From Paracoccaceae bacterium (GTDB lineage: Bacteria > Pseudomonadota > Alphaproteobacteria > Rhodobacterales > Rhodobacteraceae): 33,320 nucleotides of DNA. Below the pieces are notes generated by a model. It was given only the letters and a program-made list of their open reading frames with translations, was not told the origin of the DNA and ran no database searches. This document shows positions 27,462 through 33,320 of this stretch, piece after piece (positions within the stretch are counted from its first letter, which is position 1; every line of letters begins with the position of its first letter). The stretch covers positions 1-33,320 of the forward strand of contig JALOSO010000004.1 in assembly GCA_025458385.1 (NCBI GenBank). The letters run 5' to 3'. The position numbers and the translations under genes are program-made.

Positions 27462-28466
27462 CTATGCCATCCCCCGGTCACGGGCCTCAAGCTGGGCCAA
27501 CACCGAAAGCAATGCATCTGACCGGGCCGGGGCTGCCTGCGCCTGTGCCGCCGCCTGCACCAGAAACGCCACTTCCGGCACCACCCGCGCATGCAGCACG
27601 GATGAGCGTGGCAAGGCCAAGGTCACTGCACTGCGCGCAAAAGCCAGCCCCAACCATCCCAGTTTGCGCCATTTGCCCGTACTGGCCCGGCCTGTGACGG
27701 AATCGTATCGGGCTGCGGCAACCCGTCCGCCGATCCCCGCATAGATATGCCGCGCGGCAAAAATGCCGGGTCGGCAAGCCACTGGCAGGGCCGCGACGCC
27801 CGCTTCGGCCCGCTGATAATGTCGATCTGCCTCGACCAACAGCCGTGCCGTGGCCCGCCGCACCCCTGTACAGGCCTGCGGATCTGCCAGAAAGCCCTGT
27901 GGGTCAACACCTTCGGCCCGCAGCCAGTCCTTTGGCAGAAACAGCCGTCCGGCCCGCGCATCTTCGCCCACGTCGCGTGCGATGTTGGTCAACTGCATCG
28001 CCAGCCCCAGGTCGCAGGCCCGCGCCAGCGCATCGGCATCGCGCACCCGCATCAACACACACATCATGGCCCCGACAGCCGCAGCCACCCGCGCAGAATA
28101 GGCCAGTACGCCCGACAGATCATCATACTGCCGCCCCACGGCATCCCAGGCCAGGCCTTCCAGCAGCGCATCCGGCAGGGCGCGCGGCATGTCGAAATCA
28201 GCCACCACGGCAGCAAAGGCGCGATCAGCGGGCGCATTGCGTGGCCGGCCGGCATAAACCAGATCAAGCCGGTCGCGCAGATGCAGCACCGCAGCCGCCT
28301 TGTCATCCCCATCGTCCACCGCATCGTCGGCCAGCCGACAAAACGCATAAAGCGCAAGCGACGGATCGCGCACACGGGACGGCAGCAGCCTTGATGCCGC
28401 GTGGAAGGACAGGGATCCTGTCCTGATGGCTGCCTTGCAGGCCGCAAGATCGGCGGGCGCAATCAT
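27462..28466 (-). CDS. crtB: Phytoene synthase
   Basis: SFHAASRLLPSRVRDPSLALYAFCRLADDAVDD...; GLAMQLTNIARDVGEDARAGRLFLPKDWL signatures. Confidence 0.96.
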   Translation of the reverse strand: MIAPADLAACKAAIRTGSLSFHAASRLLPSRVRDPSLALYAFCRLADDAVDDGDDKAAAVLHLRDRLDLVYAGRPRNAPADRAFAAVVADFDMPRALPDALLEGLAWDAVGRQYDDLSGVLAYSARVAAAVGAMMCVLMRVRDADALARACDLGLAMQLTNIARDVGEDARAGRLFLPKDWLRAEGVDPQGFLADPQACTGVRRATARLLVEADRHYQRAEAGVAALPVACRPGIFAARHIYAGIGGRVAAARYDSVTGRASTGKWRKLGWLGLAFARSAVTLALPRSSVLHARVVPEVAFLVQAAAQAQAAPARSDALLSVLAQLEARDRGMA

Positions 28467-30022
28467 TCGGCAGCCAGCGACATGGGCAGTGTTGCGCGCA
28501 GCGGGGCATCCGGCACCAGCTTGCCCAGCACCTCGGCCGAAGCGATCACCCCTGGCAGGCCTGCGCCCGGATGCGTGCCCGCCCCGGCCAGATACAGGCC
28601 CGGCAATTCCTCAGACACGTTATGCGGGCGGAACCAGGCCGATTGCAGGATGCGCGGCTCGATCGAGAACCCGGCCCCATAGGGCGAAAGATAGCGGTGC
28701 TGAAACGTCAGCGGCGTAAAGACACGACTTGATGTAAGATGTGAAGAAAGGCCTGGAAGCAACTGTTCTTCCAACACTTTCACAACCTTCTGTCGATAGG
28801 GTTCAGCTTCAGCTTCCCAATCAACCCCGTTGTCATGGCCCAGATGTGGCACGGGCGACAGCGCATAGAACGTATCGTCGCCTGCGGGCGCGCAACTCGG
28901 GTCTGTCACCGAAGGCCGGTGAACATACAGGCTCATGTCATCGGCCAGCTTGCCCTTGATGAAGATATCGCGCGTCAGGCCCTTGTAGCGCGGGCCGTTC
29001 AGAATGGTGTGGTGCCCCACATCCGGCCACAGGCCTGCCGTGCCTTTCGTGCCAAAATACCAGACGAACAGCCCCATCGACCAGCGTGTCCGCTTCAGCC
29101 GCGCAGATGTCCAGCGTTTGCGCGGCGCATGGCGCAGCAGGCGATCGTAGGTGTGCCCGGCATCGGCATTCGAGACCACCAGCGGCGCACGCACAACCTC
29201 GCCGCCCGCCAGCCGCACCCCCGCCGCCCGACCGCCTTCGATCAGCACCGCGTCAACCTCGGTATTCAGGCGCAGCACACCGCCCTGCCCTTCGATCACA
29301 CGGCCCATTGCCGCGGCGATCGCCGCCACGCCACCCATGGCGTAATGCACGCCGAAGGCCGCCTCCAGATGGCTGACAAGCGCATACATGCTGGTCACAT
29401 GGAAAGGATCGCCGCCGATGAACAAGGGATGGAACGACAGCGCCATGCGCAGCCGCTCATCCTTTACCCGCCGTGCCGCATGCGCATAGATCGACCGGTC
29501 CGCCCGGAACATCGCAAACTGCGGCAAGACCTTGATAAGGTCCCACAGCCGGTGCATCGGCCGCCGCCCCAGATTTTCAAACCCGAACTGATAGCGCGCC
29601 TCGGCGTCGCGCAGAAAGCGCGCATAGCCCGCGCTATCCCCCGGTGACAGCCGTGCCACCTCGGCTGCCATGGCGGCCTTGTCGCCGCACATGGTGAATT
29701 TCGATCCATCCCGCCAGCGGATTTCATAGAACGGGTCCATCGGCACCAGCGTCACGTCGTGATCAAGACGCCGCCCGCATGCAGCCCACAGATCGCGCAG
29801 GCCCTGTGGCACCGTCACGATCGTCGGCCCAAGATCAAAACGATGCCCACCTTCGCTGATCGCAGTGCCACGCCCGCCAGGCATATCCAGCCGGTCAATC
29901 ACCGTAACGCGATAGCCCTTTGCCCCCAGGCGCATGGCTGCCGCCAATCCGCCAATGCCGGCACCGATGACAATGGCGGGCGGGGCGGTGGCGGGGATCG
30001 GGTCACAGGATGTATCGCGCAT
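28463..30022 (-). CDS. crtI: Phytoene desaturase
   Basis: AIVIGAGIGGLAAAMRLGAKGYRVTVIDRLDMPGGRGTAISEGGHRFDLGPTIVTVPQ...; C-terminal LYLAGAGTHPGAGLPGVIASAEVLGKLV. Confidence 0.96.
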   Translation of the reverse strand: MRDTSCDPIPATAPPAIVIGAGIGGLAAAMRLGAKGYRVTVIDRLDMPGGRGTAISEGGHRFDLGPTIVTVPQGLRDLWAACGRRLDHDVTLVPMDPFYEIRWRDGSKFTMCGDKAAMAAEVARLSPGDSAGYARFLRDAEARYQFGFENLGRRPMHRLWDLIKVLPQFAMFRADRSIYAHAARRVKDERLRMALSFHPLFIGGDPFHVTSMYALVSHLEAAFGVHYAMGGVAAIAAAMGRVIEGQGGVLRLNTEVDAVLIEGGRAAGVRLAGGEVVRAPLVVSNADAGHTYDRLLRHAPRKRWTSARLKRTRWSMGLFVWYFGTKGTAGLWPDVGHHTILNGPRYKGLTRDIFIKGKLADDMSLYVHRPSVTDPSCAPAGDDTFYALSPVPHLGHDNGVDWEAEAEPYRQKVVKVLEEQLLPGLSSHLTSSRVFTPLTFQHRYLSPYGAGFSIEPRILQSAWFRPHNVSEELPGLYLAGAGTHPGAGLPGVIASAEVLGKLVPDAPLRATLPMSLAAE

Positions 30023-30038
30023 GACGCAACCCTACGAC

Positions 30039-30056
30039 TGTCTAGAAAAATTGACA
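30039..30056. promoter_or_regulatory. PpsR/CrtJ-type site (crtI/crtA intergenic, crtI-proximal)
   Basis: TGT-CTAGAAAAATTG-ACA, exact TGTN12ACA. Confidence 0.84.
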
Positions 30057-30113
30057 ACTATTGTCTTGCGACAGACAGCCAAGGCTTTACCTGCCTGCAA
30101 ACCCGGATTAGCC

Positions 30114-30131
30114 TGTCAATCGAACGTTACA
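30114..30131. promoter_or_regulatory. PpsR/CrtJ-type site (crtI/crtA intergenic, crtA-proximal)
   Basis: TGT-CAATCGAACGTT-ACA, exact TGTN12ACA, 4 bp before the crtA ATG. Confidence 0.82.
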
Positions 30132-30135
30132 GCAA

Positions 30136-30879
30136 ATGGGTTCAACCATTCAGACCGTCAGCCTATCCCTGTTCCGCTTTGACGGGCCATTCAACCGCGC
30201 CTGGGTCATTGGCCAGATGGGCGCGGCGCGGTTGTCATTCATGCGGATGCGCGACGTCGCGTTCTGGAAGCTGTGCGGATCGGGCACCGGCGAAGGATTT
30301 ACCCCTCGGCCGAACTGGGGCGTCTGGGCGATTCTCGCCGTCTGGCCCGACGAAGTGACGGCCCGCATGCATACCCAATCTGCGCCGGTCTTTGCCCGTT
30401 GGCGTGCCCGGGCCGGCGAAAGCTGGACAGTCTATCTGTCACCGACATCGGTCCGGGGCGCATGGTCGGGGCGCACACCCTTTACCGCCGAGGACAGCCC
30501 CCATGGCCCGGTGGCAGCCCTGACGCGCGCCAGCATCCGCCCGCGCAACCTGCTGCGGTTCTGGCGGCGTGTGCCCGATATTTCGGCGGTCATCGGAACG
30601 GACCCGAATGTCGCCTTCAAGATCGGCATTGGCGAGATGCCAATGCTGCACCAGATCACGTTTTCGCTTTGGCCAGACCCTGCCAGCATGGCGGCCTTTG
30701 CCCGTGGCAATGGCCCGCATGGTTGCGCGATCAAGGCCGTACGTGACGGCGACTGGTTTGCCGAAGAACTTTACGCCCGTTTTCGCATTCTGGGGTCTAC
30801 CGGCACCTGGGGTGGGGCCAACCCGCTGAACCGTCTTGATTTTCCCACTGACCACCCGCCTGAAAGCCACGCTGCATGA
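30136..30879 (+). CDS. crtA: Spheroidene monooxygenase
   Basis: VSLSLFRFDGPFNRAWVIGQMGAARLSFMRMRDVAFWKLCGSGTGEGFTPRPNWGVWAILAVWPDE..., CrtA family; upstream of bchI. Confidence 0.94.
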   Translation: MGSTIQTVSLSLFRFDGPFNRAWVIGQMGAARLSFMRMRDVAFWKLCGSGTGEGFTPRPNWGVWAILAVWPDEVTARMHTQSAPVFARWRARAGESWTVYLSPTSVRGAWSGRTPFTAEDSPHGPVAALTRASIRPRNLLRFWRRVPDISAVIGTDPNVAFKIGIGEMPMLHQITFSLWPDPASMAAFARGNGPHGCAIKAVRDGDWFAEELYARFRILGSTGTWGGANPLNRLDFPTDHPPESHAA

Positions 30880-31880
30880 GACAACCCTTTCCGTTCAGCG
30901 CCATCGTCGGGCAAGAAGCGATGAAACAGGCCATGGTGCTGACGGCCATTGATCCCAGCATCGGTGGCGTGCTGGTCTTTGGTGACCGGGGCACCGGCAA
31001 ATCAACGGCCGTGCGCGCGCTGGCGGCCCTGTTGCCCGAGATTTCGGCAGTTCAGGGTTGCCCTGTCAACAGCCCGGCGCCGGACCTTGTGCCCGACTGG
31101 GCGCAGGGGGTGGGCACGAAGATCATCAAGAAACCGACGCCGGTGGTGGACCTGCCCCTTGGCGTGACCGAGGACCGCGTTGTCGGCGCGCTTGATATTG
31201 AACGCGCCTTGACACGCGGCGAAAAGGCGTTCGAGCCGGGGCTGCTGGCGCGGGCGAACCGGGGATATCTGTACATTGATGAAGTGAACCTGCTGGAGGA
31301 TCACATCGTTGATCTGCTGCTGGATGTGGCCCAATCCGGCGAGAACGTGGTGGAGCGTGAGGGGTTGAGCATTCGACACCCCGCGCGTTTTGTGCTGGTA
31401 GGGTCGGGCAACCCGGAAGAAGGCGAACTGCGCCCGCAACTGCTTGATCGCTTTGGGCTTTCGGTAGAGGTAACCTCGCCCCGCGATGTGCCGACGCGGG
31501 TAGAGGTGATCACACGGCGTGATGCTTATGACCGCGACCATGACAGCTTCATGGCGCATTGGCGCGCGAAGGATACACGGTTGCGCAACGCGATCTTGAA
31601 AGCGCGCACGGCGATGCCGGGGCTGCAGACGCCGGCGTCGGTGCTGCATGATTGCGCGGCCTTGTGCATTGCGATCGGGTCGGACGGGTTGCGGGGCGAG
31701 CTGACGCTGCTAAAGGCCGCGCGGGCGCAGGCGGCGTTCGAGAAATCCACCGCCGTCACCCGCGCACATTTGCGCAGCGTGGCAGCCATGGCGCTGTCGC
31801 ACCGCATGCGGCGCGATCCGCTGGATGACGCAGGATCAACCGCGCGCGTGCTGCGCGCCGTGGCCGAAATCCTGCCATGA
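30876..31880 (+). CDS. bchI: Magnesium chelatase ATPase subunit I
   Basis: FPFSAIVGQEAMKQAMVLTAIDPSIGGVLVFGDRGTGKSTAVRALAALLP..., YIDEVNLLEDHIVDLLLDVAQSGENVVEREG. Confidence 0.97.
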   Translation: MRQPFPFSAIVGQEAMKQAMVLTAIDPSIGGVLVFGDRGTGKSTAVRALAALLPEISAVQGCPVNSPAPDLVPDWAQGVGTKIIKKPTPVVDLPLGVTEDRVVGALDIERALTRGEKAFEPGLLARANRGYLYIDEVNLLEDHIVDLLLDVAQSGENVVEREGLSIRHPARFVLVGSGNPEEGELRPQLLDRFGLSVEVTSPRDVPTRVEVITRRDAYDRDHDSFMAHWRAKDTRLRNAILKARTAMPGLQTPASVLHDCAALCIAIGSDGLRGELTLLKAARAQAAFEKSTAVTRAHLRSVAAMALSHRMRRDPLDDAGSTARVLRAVAEILP

Positions 31881-31890
31881 TCGTGGCCGG

Positions 31891-32024
31891 CCCCCCCCAC
31901 CCCCATCCCCTCCCCACAAGAGGGGGAGGGGAGGCGCCCATTGCCGCCCGGCAGGCACTGTCTTTGCGATCACAGAACCGCCGCCTCCCTCCCCCCCTCG
32001 TGGGGGAGGGATGGGGTGGGGGGG
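31891..32024. repeat. G/C-rich palindromic element, copy 1 (bchI-bchD intergenic)
   Basis: Left arm CCCCCCACCCCCATCCCCTCCCCACAAGAGGGGGAGGGGAGGC, right arm GCCTCCCTCCCCCCCTCGTGGGGGAGGGATGGGGTGGGGGGG. Each arm is self-complementary and the outer ends are imperfectly inverted. Confidence 0.88.
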
Positions 32025-32058
32025 CAACCTGCGGCAGCATGTGCGGCATGGCCAATCC

Positions 32059-33320
32059 ATGCTGACCCGCGCCGCATTGGCCCTGTCCTTGCTGGCCATT
32101 GATCCTGCGGGCCTCAAGGGCCTGCGGCTGCGCGCGCGCGCAGGGCCAGTGCGCGACATGGTCACAGCCGCCATCACCACCCCCTTGCCCACCCGCCGTC
32201 TGCACCCCGGCATCGCCGATGACGCGCTGTTCGGTGGGCTTGACCTTGCCGCAACGCTTGCCGCCGGGCATCAGGTCACTGCGCAGGGCATTCTGAACAC
32301 CCCCGCCTGCCTGACCCTGACCATGGCCGAACGCTGCCCCCCCGGCCTTGCCGCACGTCTGGCGCAGGCGCTTGACGCACCCGCCCATTGCCTGATCGCC
32401 CTTGATGAAGGCGACGCCGACGAAGCCCTGCCCCCCGCCCTGTCCGAACGCCTTGCGCTGTTTGTCGATCTTGGCGATGTCGTCTGGTCTGACACCCAGC
32501 CCCTGACCCTTGACGATGCCGCCATCACCGCTGCCCGCATGCGCCTGCCTGCCGTGCAAACCCCATCCGAGGCCATCACCACACTGACCCGCGCGGCTGC
32601 AAGCCTTAACATCACCTCCTTGCGAGCGCCCATCCTTGCCCTTGCCACCGCCCGCGCCCATGCTGCCCTGCGCGGCGCTGATCTGATCGGCGATGCCGAT
32701 CTGCGTGCGGCTGCTGAACTCGTCTACGCCCACCGCGCCATGCCCCAACCTGAGGCCGCCCCGCCGCAAGACCAGCCAGAACCGCCCCCACCCGCCAATG
32801 ACACCCCGTCAGAGATCCAGCAAAGCACGGATATCCCGGAAGAAATCCTGATCGAGGCCGCACGTGCCGCCCTTCCCGCCGATCTTCTTTTGGCGCTCAA
32901 CGCCGGTCGCGCCGCGCGTACGGCCAAGGGCGCATCCGGCACGGGTGGCGCACGTGCGGGCAACAGGCGGGGCCGCCCGCTGCCGTCACGCGCGGGGCGC
33001 CTTGGCACCGGGGCGCGGCTTGATCTGGTGGCAACCTTACGCGCCGCCGCGCCCTGGCAGGGCGTCAGGCAACGGCAAATGGACCAAGGGCCTATGGCCC
33101 CCCGCACCGCAGCTTTACCCCCCACCCCCATCCCCTCCCCACAGGGGGGAGGGGAGGCACTTTGCACGACTCAGGTCCCCGTAACAACGATGACAGAGCA
33201 GGCGCCTCCCTCCCCCCCTGTGGGGGAGGGATGGGGTGGGGGGGAGGGATGGGGTGGGGGGGAGGGATGGGGTGGGGGGGCCGCCGTCCGCACACACCGC
33301 CTGCATATCCGTCCCGCCGA
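32059..33320 (+). CDS. bchD: Magnesium chelatase subunit D, N-terminal part (runs off the window)
   Basis: Read directly (not in the track): MLTRAALALSLLAIDPAGLKGLRLRARAGPVRDMVTAAI...; Pro/acidic linker; GRLGTGARLDLVATLRAAAPWQ. Frame open to the last base. Confidence 0.9.
   Translation, partial: MLTRAALALSLLAIDPAGLKGLRLRARAGPVRDMVTAAITTPLPTRRLHPGIADDALFGGLDLAATLAAGHQVTAQGILNTPACLTLTMAERCPPGLAARLAQALDAPAHCLIALDEGDADEALPPALSERLALFVDLGDVVWSDTQPLTLDDAAITAARMRLPAVQTPSEAITTLTRAAASLNITSLRAPILALATARAHAALRGADLIGDADLRAAAELVYAHRAMPQPEAAPPQDQPEPPPPANDTPSEIQQSTDIPEEILIEAARAALPADLLLALNAGRAARTAKGASGTGGARAGNRRGRPLPSRAGRLGTGARLDLVATLRAAAPWQGVRQRQMDQGPMAPRTAALPPTPIPSPQGGGEALCTTQVPVTTMTEQAPPSPPVGEGWGGGEGWGGGEGWGGGAAVRTHRLHIRPA
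33118..33280. repeat. G/C-rich palindromic element, copy 2 (inside bchD, frame kept open)
   Basis: Same arms as copy 1 (CCCCCACCCCCATCCCCTCCCCACAGGGGGGAGGGGAGGC ... GCCTCCCTCCCCCCCTGTGGGGGAGGGATGGGGTGG). Translates as PTPIPSPQGGGE...APPSPPVGEGWGGG in the bchD frame. Confidence 0.9.
33226..33279. repeat. Perfect 3 x 18-bp tandem repeat in bchD
   Basis: (GAGGGATGGGGTGGGGGG)x3, encoding (EGWGGG)x3. Confidence 0.92.

Noticed and set aside
30061-30078. TTGTCTTGCGACAGACAG as a third PpsR site
   Set aside because: TGT to ACA spacing is not 12 (6 or 10 nt), so it does not meet the motif.
12300-31880. Photosynthesis gene cluster order as a novel arrangement
   Set aside because: crtEF-bchCXYZ-pufQBALMX, crtDC, tspO-crtBI and crtA-bchID is the established Rhodobacter-type layout.
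31891-32024. Palindromic element considered as a transposon or IS with its own gene
   Set aside because: Only ~134 bp, no transposase ORF and no clear target-site duplication visible; better called a REP/MITE-like or palindromic repeat.
31756-32769. 337-aa minus-strand ORF covering bchI 3' end, the repeat and bchD
   Set aside because: Antisense to bchI and bchD and crosses the palindromic element; Gly-rich, not plausible as a protein.
33226-33279. Tandem repeat considered as a possible CRISPR array
   Set aside because: Units are directly adjacent 18-mers with no spacers; no cas genes in the window.
33092-33306. Minus-strand ORFs with HPIPPPHPIPPPHPIPPPQGG
   Set aside because: Translation of the palindromic element on the opposite strand; the bchD sense frame is the supported one.

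Overview
The window is a GC-rich alphaproteobacterial segment (Rhodobacteraceae-like) holding much of a photosynthesis gene cluster in the classical Rhodobacter order. Minus strand: crtE-crtF-bchC-bchX-bchY-bchZ-pufQ-pufB-pufA-pufL-pufM-pufX, then dxs. Plus strand: crtD-crtC. Minus strand: crtI-crtB-tspO. Plus strand: crtA-bchI-bchD, with bchD running off the right edge. The left ~12 kb carries ordinary housekeeping genes: a C26 peptidase, DUF305, an SDR epimerase, a class-V aminotransferase, an MsbA-like ABC transporter, ygfZ, efp, a PopZ-like protein, a TolC-like protein, pcm and a membrane protein. pufA (58 aa) and bchD (open to the edge) are absent from the supplied ORF track and were read directly. 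The most notable observations are: (1) a G/C-rich palindromic element present twice, once between bchI and bchD and once inside bchD, where it keeps the frame open and carries a perfect 3 x 18-bp (6-codon) tandem repeat; (2) long AT-rich perfect or near-perfect palindromes filling convergent gene junctions, one of which contains both stop codons; (3) a 21-codon ORF that overlaps the bchX stop and the bchY start; (4) a hairpin that sequesters the bchZ Shine-Dalgarno; (5) a terminator-like hairpin in the dxs leader; and (6) PpsR/CrtJ-type TGT-N12-ACA sites at three PGC promoters. No clearly new multi-gene system was found. The novelty is mostly in small-scale structure.
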